64,000 bases of DNA, from assembly GCF_042652985.1 (NCBI RefSeq), contig NZ_JBHSHQ010000029.1, forward strand, positions 10,594 to 74,593. The letters run 5' to 3'. The translations under genes and the position numbers were made by a program. Shown here piece after piece: positions 9,124-18,112 of this stretch. The notes under the pieces were generated by a model that saw only the letters and a program-made list of their open reading frames with translations, did no database searches and was not told the origin of the DNA. This DNA is from Ruoffia tabacinasalis (lineage in GTDB: Bacteria; Bacillota; Bacilli; Lactobacillales; Aerococcaceae). The first letter of the stretch is position 1. Each line of letters starts with the position of its first letter.

Positions 9124-10365
9124 TTACTCAACTGGTTCGTCAACAACTTCCTCAGTTTCCTCAATCTCTGCAGCTTCTTCATCTGTTGTACTTTCATCTT
9201 CGCCGGCTTCTGCTTCGATGGAAGCTTGTCGACTATTCACAAATTCTTCAACTAACGCGTCGTGTTCTTCAATTGTGCTTGAATAATATATTTCTTGCGT
9301 ATCAATATCAGCCACGAAGTAATAATAATCATTCCATGTAGGATAGATTGCAGCAACAATCGCTTGGTAACTTGGTGTTCCAATCGGACCGGGTGTTAAT
9401 CCGTCATACATGTATAAGTTATATGGCGAATCTACTTCTAAGTCTGTATAAGTTACAAATTCTCGATGCTCACCTAAAGCATATAAGACCGTTACATCCG
9501 ATTGAAGTGGCATACCTACTTCTAGACGATTATAGAACACACCTGAAACAAGACCACGATCTTCTTCCGTAATTGCTTCTCGTTCAATAATTGATGCAAG
9601 TGATAATACTTCATGATAAGAAAGATACGTATTCGTTAAATCATCCACTAATCGTTGATAATTTAAATTCGCAGCACTAACCATTTCTGTAATTAATTCT
9701 TGCGCCGTCATTCCAGCAAAGTAATCATAAGTTGCTGGGAATAAGTAACCCTCTAAAGTATATTTTAAGCCTTCTAATTGCGTCACTTCTTCTAAAAGTG
9801 ATGGGAATTGGCTTTGAAGATTTGTTATGAATTCCTCATCTTGAACAGTATCCATAAACTCTTCTTCTGTAATTGCTGTATTCTCGTTAACTAGGGTAGC
9901 AATTTCGTCAATAGTTGCTCCTTCAATCACTGTGATGGTTGTATCCGCATCAACAAAGATTGGTTCCCCGCCTTCTTGAATCGTCGTTAGAACTTGTTGT
10001 GCATCCATCGATGGTGAAAATTCATAATGACCTGCTTGAAGTGCTTCTTCATTATTGGCTTTCATATAAATTCCAAAGATATCCGCATGACGGACAATCC
10101 CATTATCTTCAAGTATATTCGCGACATCATCTGAAGTACTATCAAAGGGTATCGTCACTTCTACAAGTTGATCATTATCCGAATTCACCGGACTTAATGC
10201 TCTCGTTACATAAAAATAACCAAATATAGCCGTACCCAATACAATTAACACAATTAGTAAAATAATAATGCGAACGATTCGGTTTGTCCACAATCGCTCT
10301 TTCACTCTTTCGGTCTCAGTTTCCTTGGCGCGTAGTTTAATATCTTCCCAAGATTCTTTTGACAT
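9124..10365 (-). CDS. mltG: Endolytic transglycosylase MltG
   Basis: 413 residues. MltG cuts nascent peptidoglycan strands at the membrane and so sets glycan length. Topology: cytoplasmic basic segment (1-28), one membrane helix IIILLIVLIVLGTAIFGYFYV (about 29-50), extracytoplasmic LysM-like domain, then the YceG catalytic core with SLASIIEREAITEEDRGLVSGVFYNRL (catalytic Glu in the IERE motif), MPLQSDVTVLYALG and DSPYNLYMYDGLTPGPIGTPS. The last ~35 residues are almost all Glu, Asp, Thr and Ala, a low-complexity acidic tail typical of lactic acid bacteria. AAAGGAG precedes the ATG. Confidence 0.95.
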   Translation of the reverse strand: MSKESWEDIKLRAKETETERVKERLWTNRIVRIIILLIVLIVLGTAIFGYFYVTRALSPVNSDNDQLVEVTIPFDSTSDDVANILEDNGIVRHADIFGIYMKANNEEALQAGHYEFSPSMDAQQVLTTIQEGGEPIFVDADTTITVIEGATIDEIATLVNENTAITEEEFMDTVQDEEFITNLQSQFPSLLEEVTQLEGLKYTLEGYLFPATYDYFAGMTAQELITEMVSAANLNYQRLVDDLTNTYLSYHEVLSLASIIEREAITEEDRGLVSGVFYNRLEVGMPLQSDVTVLYALGEHREFVTYTDLEVDSPYNLYMYDGLTPGPIGTPSYQAIVAAIYPTWNDYYYFVADIDTQEIYYSSTIEEHDALVEEFVNSRQASIEAEAGEDESTTDEEAAEIEETEEVVDEPVE

Positions 10366-10448
10366 AGTTTCTCCTTTATGTAGAACATTTTATTGAAAGA
10401 TTATAACAAATAAGCATTACTATTACCATAATACTTCTATTACAAAAA

Positions 10449-10481
10449 CATCACACATCTACCATAAGGTAAAAGTGTGAC
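10449..10481 (-). terminator. Weak hairpin after the DUF1292 gene
   Basis: Imperfect inverted repeat with TCACAC / GTGTGA and TACC / GGTA pairings around 10449-10481, between the DUF1292 stop and mltG. Confidence 0.45.
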
Positions 10482-10509
10482 GTATTGTAAATCATTCTGT
10501 TATCTTAAA

Positions 10510-10812
10510 TTACTCATCTTCATCTAACAAGAATGTATTAAGAACTTCCTCAACCATATCCCATTCTTCTTCAGTTTGGATTGGTTGTAAAGCTCCTGTT
10601 GATCCATCTTCAGCTTCTGTGTATGAAAATGCTTGTAATTCAACATCTTCTTCCTCATTTGTTCCAGCTGGATAAACTAAAACATAGCTTTTTTGGAAAT
10701 CTTCTGAATCGAAAGTAAATAAAATTTCGTGTAGCGTTTCATTTCCTTCTTCGTCAAAGATTGTAATATATTCATGTTCGTTGTGGTGCTCATGATTGTG
10801 TTCGTTTTCCAT
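10510..10812 (-). CDS. DUF1292 (YrzB-like) protein
   Basis: 100-residue acidic protein beginning with a His/Glu-rich MENEHNHEHHNEHEYITIFDE. The central ITIFDEEGNETLHEILFTFDSEDFQKSYVLVYPA is the DUF1292 signature. It is the third gene of the conserved ireB-ruvX-DUF1292 set of Bacillota. Function is unknown. The four-plus histidines at the N-terminus could bind metal, but that is only a composition argument. GGAGAT precedes the ATG. Confidence 0.88.
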   Translation of the reverse strand: MENEHNHEHHNEHEYITIFDEEGNETLHEILFTFDSEDFQKSYVLVYPAGTNEEEDVELQAFSYTEAEDGSTGALQPIQTEEEWDMVEEVLNTFLLDEDE

Positions 10813-10831
10813 ATTTAGTAATCTCCTTAAA

Positions 10832-11272
10832 TCATAGTTGTGGTTTTGAATCTAAATAGTTTTGTAAAATGATGACTGCTGCGACTTTATCAATAACTTT
10901 TTTGCGTTTCTTACGGGAAACATTTCCCTCGTTAATTAACATCTTTTCTGCTTGAGAAGTTGTTAATCGCTCATCTTGATACACGACCTCTACGTCTGGA
11001 TGATGCTCTTTAACAAGTTCACCGTATCTCATGGAAGCCTCTGCTCTTGGACCAATGGAGTTATTCATATTCTTTGGAAATCCAATGACAACTGTATTGA
11101 CATTCTCTGATTTAATAATTTCACTCAGACGTTCAATTCCAAATTCATTCGCATCTTCATCAATTCTAATCGTTTCTAACCCTTGGGCAGTCCAGCCAAG
11201 TAAATCACTGAGTGCGACTCCGACTGTCTTTGAACCAACATCTAGACCCATAGCTCTTTGATATTTGCTCAT
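10832..11272 (-). CDS. ruvX: RuvX/YqgF-type resolvase-like nuclease
   Basis: 146 residues with an RNase H-like fold. The family is linked to Holliday junction resolution and, in E. coli, to 16S pre-rRNA 5' processing. Motifs: MGLDVGSKTVGVALSD (first catalytic Asp), VVIGFPKNMNNSIG, VVYQDERLTTSQAE (Glu) and KKVIDKVAAVIILQNYLDS (Asp). The start overlaps the ireB stop in TAATG, so the two are translationally coupled. Confidence 0.93.
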   Translation of the reverse strand: MSKYQRAMGLDVGSKTVGVALSDLLGWTAQGLETIRIDEDANEFGIERLSEIIKSENVNTVVIGFPKNMNNSIGPRAEASMRYGELVKEHHPDVEVVYQDERLTTSQAEKMLINEGNVSRKKRKKVIDKVAAVIILQNYLDSKPQL

Positions 11273-11532
11273 TAACTCTCTTCTTGTGTTAGATAGAATT
11301 CTACTAACTTCTCCATAATTTCATCTCGTTCATGACGACGTATTAAGTTACGTGCATCGCGGTGACGAGGGATATATGCAGGATCTCCTGAAAGTAAATA
11401 ACCAACTATTTGATTAATTGGATCATACCCTTTTTCTTCAAGTGCACTATAGACTATCTCCAATGTTTCTCTTACTGTGCGTTTATTAATATCGTCCAGT
11501 TTGAATAGTATTGTTTCATCTAATGATTGCAT
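11272..11532 (-). CDS. ireB: IreB regulatory phosphoprotein (DUF965)
   Basis: 86 residues from the ATG at 11532. This start is preferred over an in-frame ATG seven codons upstream because GGTG lies six bases before it and IreB proteins start near the SLDETILFKLDD motif. The body NKRTVRETLEIVYSALEEKGYDPINQIVGYLLSGDPAYIPRHRDARNLIRRHERDEIMEKLV is highly conserved. In Enterococcus, IreB is a substrate of the kinase IreK and acts in cephalosporin resistance; the phosphorylated Thr near the N-terminus is plausibly present. Operon ireB-ruvX-DUF1292. Confidence 0.92.
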   Translation of the reverse strand: MQSLDETILFKLDDINKRTVRETLEIVYSALEEKGYDPINQIVGYLLSGDPAYIPRHRDARNLIRRHERDEIMEKLVEFYLTQEES

Positions 11533-11700
11533 CGCTTTCACCAAACCTTTCATATCTGTAAAGTCATCGATCTTAGATCTTTTGCGATGTACTTCGAGTT
11601 AACAACATTCTAACATACTTTGCGTATAATTACTTAGTAAATTCCTTCGCAAGCTATAATTTGTAAAGGAATTGTCACAATCAAAGCTAAAAAGCACAAG

Positions 11701-11755
11701 GAAAGAACAGATGGCATTGTAAACGATTTATTCAATCCAATCTATCTGTTCTTTC
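11701..11755 (-). terminator. Hairpin downstream of alaS
   Basis: GAAAGAACAGAT (11701-11712) pairs perfectly with ATCTGTTCTTTC (11744-11755), just after the alaS stop. The loop is long and the T-tract short. Confidence 0.6.
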
Positions 11756-11765
11756 TCAAGTAAAC

Positions 11766-14423
11766 TTATGCTTCTTTAATTGTTGCTTTTATTGCCTCAG
11801 GGATTGCACTAATCATATCTTGAATACCTGCTGGGTTTTTCCCTCCAGCTTGAGCCATTTGTGGTCGTCCACCACCGCCACCGCCAATTAATTTAGCTAA
11901 TGGTTTAATAATGTCTCCGGCTTTTGTTCCTTTTGCGACAGTTTCATCATCAACAAAGACTAATAAAGTCGCTTTATCATCTTGGTTAGAAACAGCCACT
12001 AGAATATTTGATGCTTGTTTTTCACGCCAAACATCTCCTAATTGACGTAAGCCGTCTGCTGATTGATTTTCTTGAACGACACTTACAAAAGTGATGCCTT
12101 CAACTTCTTCAGTCTCATTGAATAAATTACCTGACTCTTCTTGTAATAATTTTGCAGATAGTGATTCAACTTTTGAGTGCGCTTCTTTCAACTCTTCTTG
12201 TAATTGGTGAATACGAGGTAGAAGTTGTTGCGTTTGTTGTACTTTCAATTCAGCTTGAACAGCTTGTAACATTGCTTCTTTTTCTTGATAGTATTCAATC
12301 GCAGCTTGCCCTGTAAGAGCTTCGATACGACGAATACCTGCACCAATTCCTGATTCACTCACTAATTTGAAGGTACCAATATCATTTGTATTCGATACGT
12401 GTGTCCCCCCACAAAGTTCGATGGATTCATTCCCAATGTTTACAACACGAACGACATCGCCATATTTCTCACCGAACAATGCCATTGCGCCTAAAGCTTT
12501 CGCTTCATCAATTGGCATTTCGTTAATATCAACGTCGACGGCATTTTGAATAAAGTCATTTACATATTGTTCAATTTGTTTTAATTCTTCATCAGTGACT
12601 TTACCAAAGTGTGAGAAGTCAAAGCGTAAGCGATCTGGTCCAACGTATGAACCTGATTGATTCGCATGCTCTCCTAAGATTGTCTTTAGTCCTTGGTGTA
12701 ATAAGTGAGTTGCGGTATGGTTTTGGTTTGTTTTCAGGCGAGTCTTACCTTCTACGACTAGCGTATATGATTGGCCTTCATTTAGACGCATACTCAACGG
12801 TTTCACTTTATGCATGTATTGGCCGTTAGGTGCTTTTTGTACGTCATTTACTTCCGCAATTAATTCACTGCCGTCATAAATTCCACCTGAATCCGCTACT
12901 TGTCCACCCATTTCAGCATAGAATGGACTGCGATTAAAGAATACCCAAGCTTCTTCATCAATTGGAAGATGGTCTAAACTCTCTTCATCTTTAATGATCG
13001 CTTTGATAGTCGCATTGCTTGATAATTGGCTGTGTCCAACAAACTCAAATTCAGTCGTAACACCTTGTAGAGCCTCTGATTGCACTGACATACTTTCTTC
13101 AGTTGATCTTGCTGCTCTCGCACGCTCACGTTGTTTCTCCATCTCTACTTCGAAGCCATCATTATCTACAGTAAAGTTGTTTTCTAATGCCATCTCTTCG
13201 GTTAATTCTAATGGGAATCCAAATGTGTCATATAATTGGAAAGCTTGCGCTCCAGCTACAACGGTCTTTCCTTCCTCTGTCAATTGGGCCAAGATGTTTT
13301 CTAATTGCAACTCTCCGTCGCCAATTGTTTCATGGAATCGTTCTTCTTCGTTTTTAATAATTGATTGAACGAAATCTAATTTCTCATTAAGTTCTGCGTA
13401 GTAGTCACCCATGATTTCAGTGATTGTTGGAACTAAATCACTTAAGAATAAAGTTGTAATTCCCAAACGACGACCATGCATCACACTTCGACGGATTAAA
13501 CGACGAATAATATAGCCACGGCCTTCATTCGATGGTAACGCGCCATCACTAATCGCAAATGCAACGGCACGAATATGGTCAGCAATAACTTTGAAGCTGA
13601 CTTTACCTTCATTACTTTCGCTATATTTAATGCCATCCGTTAGCGTTTCAATTTTTTCAATAATTGGCATAAATAAATCAGTTTCAAAGTTCGTTGGTGT
13701 ATCTTGAATCACTGATACTAAACGCTCTAATCCCATCCCTGTATCGACGTTTTTATGTGGAAGTGGTACATAAGTATCATCTGGCATATGGTTAAATTCA
13801 GAAAACACTAAGTTCCAAATTTCTAGCCAACGTTCATTTTCCCCACCAGGATAGTTTTCTGGATCATCTTCGGCAAGATTGTTATATGATTCACCGCGGT
13901 CATAGAAAATTTCTGTGTCCGGCCCACAAGGTCCAGCACCAATATCCCAAAAGTTATCTTCAACTGGGACTAAGTGTGAGTTATCAAAGTTTGGAATAGC
14001 CTCCCATAACTCTTTTGTTTCAGTATCTTCTGGATAATAAGTTACAAATAATTTTTCTGGATCGAATGCTAACCATTTTTCTCCAGTTAAAAATTCCCAA
14101 GCCCATTCAATCGCTTCTTCTTTGAAGTAATCTCCGATTGAAAAGTTTCCTAACATCTCAAATAAAGTATGGTGTCTTGCTGTTACACCAACATTTTCAA
14201 TGTCATTCGTACGAATACTCTTTTGAGAATTTGTAATTCTTGGATTTTCTGGCGTTTCAGTTCCATCAAAATACTTCTTAAGCGTTGCAACACCTGAGTT
14301 AATCCACAGTAAAGTTGGATCATTCACTGGTATTAGCGATGCACTCGGACGGACGTCATGACCTTTATCTTTATAAAATGTTAAAAATAAATCTCTAATT
14401 TCTGCACTTGTTAATTGTTTCAT
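11766..14423 (-). CDS. alaS: Alanyl-tRNA synthetase
   Basis: 885 residues. Catalytic class II core at the N-terminus (ARHHTLFEMLGNFSIGDYFKEEAI, DTGMGLERLVSVIQ), anticodon-independent tRNA(Ala) domain, then the editing domain with zinc ligands HTATHLLHQGL (near residue 571) and ELCGGTHVSNT (near 671), then the C-terminal coiled coil and glycine-rich LIGGGGGGRPQMAQAGG. Length and domain order are normal. A T-box leader upstream makes expression respond to uncharged tRNA(Ala). Confidence 0.98.
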   Translation of the reverse strand: MKQLTSAEIRDLFLTFYKDKGHDVRPSASLIPVNDPTLLWINSGVATLKKYFDGTETPENPRITNSQKSIRTNDIENVGVTARHHTLFEMLGNFSIGDYFKEEAIEWAWEFLTGEKWLAFDPEKLFVTYYPEDTETKELWEAIPNFDNSHLVPVEDNFWDIGAGPCGPDTEIFYDRGESYNNLAEDDPENYPGGENERWLEIWNLVFSEFNHMPDDTYVPLPHKNVDTGMGLERLVSVIQDTPTNFETDLFMPIIEKIETLTDGIKYSESNEGKVSFKVIADHIRAVAFAISDGALPSNEGRGYIIRRLIRRSVMHGRRLGITTLFLSDLVPTITEIMGDYYAELNEKLDFVQSIIKNEEERFHETIGDGELQLENILAQLTEEGKTVVAGAQAFQLYDTFGFPLELTEEMALENNFTVDNDGFEVEMEKQRERARAARSTEESMSVQSEALQGVTTEFEFVGHSQLSSNATIKAIIKDEESLDHLPIDEEAWVFFNRSPFYAEMGGQVADSGGIYDGSELIAEVNDVQKAPNGQYMHKVKPLSMRLNEGQSYTLVVEGKTRLKTNQNHTATHLLHQGLKTILGEHANQSGSYVGPDRLRFDFSHFGKVTDEELKQIEQYVNDFIQNAVDVDINEMPIDEAKALGAMALFGEKYGDVVRVVNIGNESIELCGGTHVSNTNDIGTFKLVSESGIGAGIRRIEALTGQAAIEYYQEKEAMLQAVQAELKVQQTQQLLPRIHQLQEELKEAHSKVESLSAKLLQEESGNLFNETEEVEGITFVSVVQENQSADGLRQLGDVWREKQASNILVAVSNQDDKATLLVFVDDETVAKGTKAGDIIKPLAKLIGGGGGGRPQMAQAGGKNPAGIQDMISAIPEAIKATIKEA

Positions 14424-14444
14424 CCAAACACCCCTTTAAAATAA

Positions 14445-14640
14445 TAAAAGAGCTGTTATATGCAAGGGCGACAATCGCGGTACCACCTCGCTTATAACAA
14501 CTCAAGTTCTTATATCTCAATTGCCGTTAACGCCGACTTACGCTAAATTTTCACTTAGTTATACATGAGGAGCATCATCCTTGTCGTTTCTTTCACCTAC
14601 TGAAACGTCTCTGTTATTAAGTCTGATATGGTCTCAAATC
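14445..14640 (-). promoter_or_regulatory. T-box leader of alaS (alanine)
   Basis: On the minus strand the invariant T-box sequence GAGGTGGTACCGCG lies at about 14476-14489. A terminator forms between GAGTTGTTATA (14493-14503) and TATAACAGCTC (14450-14460), mutually exclusive with the antiterminator that contains the T-box, and is followed by TTTTATTATTTT. A GCT triplet (14571-14573) in ATGATGCTCC is the best specifier candidate, consistent with alanine. Uncharged tRNA should prevent termination. Confidence 0.92.
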
Positions 14641-14646
14641 GTCTAT

Positions 14647-14676
14647 ATTATACATAATTAGCCTGTTTAATGTCAA
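14647..14676 (-). promoter_or_regulatory. Promoter of the alaS T-box leader
   Basis: Minus strand TTGACA (14671-14676) and perfect TATAAT (14647-14652), spacing 18 bp. Confidence 0.8.
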
Positions 14677-14703
14677 CTATAAATGGCCAGTATAGATTCA
14701 TTC

Positions 14704-15507
14704 TTAATAAAAATATTTATCTAGAACTTGAACAACACCATCTTCATCATTTGTTCCCGTCACATCATCGGCAATACCTTTCAGATATTCAGAAGCATTC
14801 CCCATCGCGACACCTACTCCTGCTACTTCGATCATTGGGGCATCATTATTCCCATCACCAACCGCCACAACTTCACTAATATCTATACCGATATGATCAC
14901 ATAGTCTTTGTAAACTTAGACCTTTAGAAACATCTCGGTGCATAAATTCTAGGAAGTAGTCTTTTGACGTCGCTGCATTTGTTGCTTTACCAAATTTTCC
15001 TTGGAGTTCCTCGTTGTGTTTTGCGACGATGTCTGGATCGCCAACGGCGATAAATTTTAATTCTTCTGATTCTAAATTATTGGCATAGTCACTGTCATAA
15101 ATCGTTTCCAAGCCGGTTAATTCACCTTCGATATGACTGTAATCATTTTCCCGACTGAGATATACTTCATTATCACCGTAAGCGATTAATGCTAAACCTG
15201 TATCATGAATATATTGAACCAATTCTTTTTGTTCATCGAAGTCCATTCGTTGACTAAATAGTTCTTGCGCATCTTCCATGCTTGTAACTACTGCCCCATT
15301 AAATGAAATCGCATGTGATTTATGTTGATCTAGTAACAGTTCTTGAGCCTTTTCAACCGCTGATTTAGTTGGACGCCCAGTTGCTAGCACCAAGATAAAG
15401 CCATCCTCTTGGAATTGCAATAATCTTTCTTTCGTCACCGAACTAATTTCGTGATTACTATTTAATAAAGTATCATCAATATCCAAAACAAGCATTTTGT
15501 AAGACAT
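14704..15507 (-). CDS. HAD superfamily Cof-type phosphatase
   Basis: About 267 residues from the ATG at 15507, which has AAGGAGTG seven bases upstream; the 16-codon upstream extension has no ribosome site. Motif I MLVLDIDDTLLNSNHE carries the nucleophile Asp; motif II is FILVLATGRP; motif III Lys is in SKGLSLQRLCDHIGI; motif IV is VAVGDGNNDAPMIEVAGVGVAMGNA. This is the IIB (Cof/YxeH) subfamily, which dephosphorylates sugar phosphates, FMN or PLP. The substrate cannot be told from sequence. Confidence 0.9.
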   Translation of the reverse strand: MSYKMLVLDIDDTLLNSNHEISSVTKERLLQFQEDGFILVLATGRPTKSAVEKAQELLLDQHKSHAISFNGAVVTSMEDAQELFSQRMDFDEQKELVQYIHDTGLALIAYGDNEVYLSRENDYSHIEGELTGLETIYDSDYANNLESEELKFIAVGDPDIVAKHNEELQGKFGKATNAATSKDYFLEFMHRDVSKGLSLQRLCDHIGIDISEVVAVGDGNNDAPMIEVAGVGVAMGNASEYLKGIADDVTGTNDEDGVVQVLDKYFY

Positions 15508-15734
15508 ATATACACTCCTTAATTTTTCAATATTTAGTCCGCTATATTGTATCATATTTTATGAGAAACTATGAGAATAGAATCACTTTTTTCATTTAAC
15601 TCTTATTAAAATCCTATTGTCAAATCCACAACAAAATATGACAATAGAAGTAATTCTTTATTAAATGAATAACTTTGAGTATAATCGGTCTTAGTGTTTA
15701 AACTCAAATTGATAAAGAAATAACGAGGTGCTTT

Positions 15735-16679
15735 ATGACAAATCGCGTACATATAATATGTCATCCTGAAGCGGGTGGCGGAGATGGAAACACCATCTTA
15801 AAAAAAGTTCATAGTGAATTGGACAGTTTCCAAATGGAATACATTACTTACCTAACTGACTATTCGACCCATGCTGAAGTTTTAACTGAACAGCTAGTTA
15901 ACCGTGGTCACAAAGAATATAAGGATTATTTAATGGTTGTTGGTGGGGATGGTACATTACATGAAGTAGTTCAAACTTTACACAAGAACCAAGCTGATAT
16001 CCCAGTTACTTATGTTCCTGCTGGAACTGGAAATGATTTTTATCGAAGCTGGCAAAATGGCTTATCTGTCAGAGGAATCATTGAAACAATGTTATTTTCA
16101 GAAAAGCCTGTTTCAATTCCAATATTCACTTACAATAACCACATTACTAAACGACAAGGTGTCGTCTTAAATAATATGGGCTTTGGCTTCGATGCTGAGG
16201 TCAATTTTCGAGCTCAAAATCTTATTAAAAATTCTTTTTTATCAAAAATGGGTCTTGGAAAACTTTCGTACTTATTAGCTGTACTGCTTAGTTTAAATAG
16301 CGTGCGTCATTTTGCCGTATCGGGAAGTATTGATAATCATCAGTTTCATTATGATGATGTAAGTTTAGCTGGAATATTAAATTCCCCTACTGTAGGTGGT
16401 GGGATTAATATCGACCAGTTAACAAGACCAAAAAATAATGAAATTGCTCTTGTCATCTACCGCGATATAAAATTATCGGTAATTTTTGATTTATTAATAA
16501 AAGTGTTAATTACAAAAAAAACAAACGAATCTGATAATATAGATCGATATACGGGTCAAAAATTACAGTTAAAAATCACTGATCCGATTAGAGGTCAAGT
16601 TGATGGAGAAGTCATACCTCAAAAGCCAGTAAACATTGATTTGGCTTTATCAACTTATCCATTTTATTTACCTAATTAG
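15735..16679 (+). CDS. Diacylglycerol kinase-family lipid kinase
   Basis: 314 residues of the DagK/YegS/BmrU fold: IICHPEAGGGDGNTILKKV at the N-terminus, nucleotide-binding VVGGDGTLHEVVQTLH (about 78-93), PAGTGNDFYRSW, and GFGFDAEVNFRAQN. Soluble DgkB-type kinases return diacylglycerol from lipoteichoic acid synthesis to phosphatidic acid, but this branch is divergent (LAGILNSPTVGGG instead of the usual VANG) and may act on another lipid. A stop-to-start gap of 21 bases links it to dsdA. Confidence 0.85.
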   Translation: MTNRVHIICHPEAGGGDGNTILKKVHSELDSFQMEYITYLTDYSTHAEVLTEQLVNRGHKEYKDYLMVVGGDGTLHEVVQTLHKNQADIPVTYVPAGTGNDFYRSWQNGLSVRGIIETMLFSEKPVSIPIFTYNNHITKRQGVVLNNMGFGFDAEVNFRAQNLIKNSFLSKMGLGKLSYLLAVLLSLNSVRHFAVSGSIDNHQFHYDDVSLAGILNSPTVGGGINIDQLTRPKNNEIALVIYRDIKLSVIFDLLIKVLITKKTNESDNIDRYTGQKLQLKITDPIRGQVDGEVIPQKPVNIDLALSTYPFYLPN

Positions 16680-16700
16680 AAGGAGTTGCGTTTTAAAGTT

Positions 16701-18050
16701 ATGAATGAAATTTTACATAAAGAATACTTAGAAACTGATTTATTCAAAAAAATCCAATTAGCCCAACCGGTTTTTTGGGAGAATAATTTAAAAATATCGT
16801 TTGATGAAGCAACCGAGAAAGTTACTTATTCAAAAAATGATGTTGATGATGCAGAGGAAAGGTTAAAACGCTTTGCACCTTTTATTATCAAGGCTTTCCC
16901 TGAAACAGCTGTCAATGATGGCTTAATTGAATCTGAATTTACTGAAATTAATACAATGAAAGAATATCTAGAAGATACATATCAAACAACAATTTCTGGA
17001 AAACTTTTATTAAAACGTGATGATACCCTACCCATTGCTGGAACAATCAAAGCTCGGGGTGCAATCTACGAAGTATTAAAACATGCTGAAACACTTGCTT
17101 TAGAAAATGGTTTACTTGAATCAATTGAAGATAATTATGAAAAATTCTTAAACGACGAATTCAATGAATTCTTCGCTCAACATAAAATTATGGTTGGAAC
17201 AACTGGTAATTTAGGCATTAGTGTTGGCGTGATGGGAGCTAAATTAGGCTTTAATGTCACAGTTCATATGTCAACTGAAGCGAAACAATGGAAAAAAGAT
17301 TTATTGCGTTCAAGAGGAGTAAATGTCGTTGAGCATCAAACAAACTTTACGGAAGCTGTTAACCAAGGAAGAGCGGAATCTTTAAGCGATCCAACGTCTT
17401 ACTTTGTTGATGATGAGCATTCGATTGAATTGTTTTTCGGTTATACAGTTGCTGCCAATCGTTTAGCAAAACAATTAGAAGAAGCCAATATTAAAGTTGA
17501 TGCTGAACATCCTTTATTTGTCTACTTACCTTGTGGGATCGGTGGAAGTCCTGGTGGGATTAGTTTTGGTTTAAAACAAATTTATGGTGATCATGTTCAT
17601 TGTATCTTTGCTGAACCGACTCAAATGCCTTCAATGCTTTTAGGTTTAGCTACTAAAGAATTTGACGGTGTCACAGTAGACGAGTTCGGTATTGAATCTC
17701 GTACAATTATGGATGGTTTAGCCGTACCTCGTACATCCGGGCTTATCTCACGCATCATGCAATATTACTTCGATGCTGGTTACACCCTTAAAGAAGACGA
17801 ATCAATGCGTCTACTAGGTAAAATGATTGATTTAGAAGCAATTTCGCTTGAACCTGCTGCCCTGGCAGGTGTTGTGGGTGCGGTTCGCATGCTAACGACC
17901 GATTCAGGTCAAGCTTTCTTAGCGAATCATCAACTACAATCGAAGTTAGGCCAAGCCACTCATATTGCTTGGGCAACTGGTGGGAGTATGGTTCCTGAAG
18001 AAGATATGCAAGCATTCTATCTACAAGGAAAAGCAGTCGATAATAACTAA
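16701..18050 (+). CDS. dsdA: D-serine ammonia-lyase
   Basis: PLP enzyme converting D-serine to pyruvate and ammonia. From ATG 16701 the product is 449 residues, close to E. coli DsdA. Landmarks: FAPFIIKAFPETAVNDGLIESE, the PLP lysine in PIAGTIKARGAIYEVLKHAE, VGTTGNLGISVGVMGAKLGFNVTVHMS, the phosphate loop LPCGIGGSPGGISFGLK and the C-terminal THIAWATGGSMVPEEDM. An upstream TTG at 16686 touches the AGGAG and is unlikely; AGGAG is 15 bases from the ATG, so the start is weakly supported. No DsdC regulator or D-serine permease is adjacent. D-amino acid supply from cell-wall turnover is one possible context. Confidence 0.95.
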   Translation: MNEILHKEYLETDLFKKIQLAQPVFWENNLKISFDEATEKVTYSKNDVDDAEERLKRFAPFIIKAFPETAVNDGLIESEFTEINTMKEYLEDTYQTTISGKLLLKRDDTLPIAGTIKARGAIYEVLKHAETLALENGLLESIEDNYEKFLNDEFNEFFAQHKIMVGTTGNLGISVGVMGAKLGFNVTVHMSTEAKQWKKDLLRSRGVNVVEHQTNFTEAVNQGRAESLSDPTSYFVDDEHSIELFFGYTVAANRLAKQLEEANIKVDAEHPLFVYLPCGIGGSPGGISFGLKQIYGDHVHCIFAEPTQMPSMLLGLATKEFDGVTVDEFGIESRTIMDGLAVPRTSGLISRIMQYYFDAGYTLKEDESMRLLGKMIDLEAISLEPAALAGVVGAVRMLTTDSGQAFLANHQLQSKLGQATHIAWATGGSMVPEEDMQAFYLQGKAVDNN

Positions 18051-18055
18051 ATTTA

Positions 18056-18107
18056 AAAAGAGAGAGTCACTGAATTCCTAATGGAACGAATTCAGTGACT
18101 CTCTTTT
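18056..18107. terminator. Bidirectional terminator between dsdA and recD2
   Basis: Long inverted repeat: AGAGTCACTGAATTC and its complement flank a 9-base loop, with A- and T-runs on either side, between convergent genes. Confidence 0.88.
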
Positions 18108-18112
18108 GTATT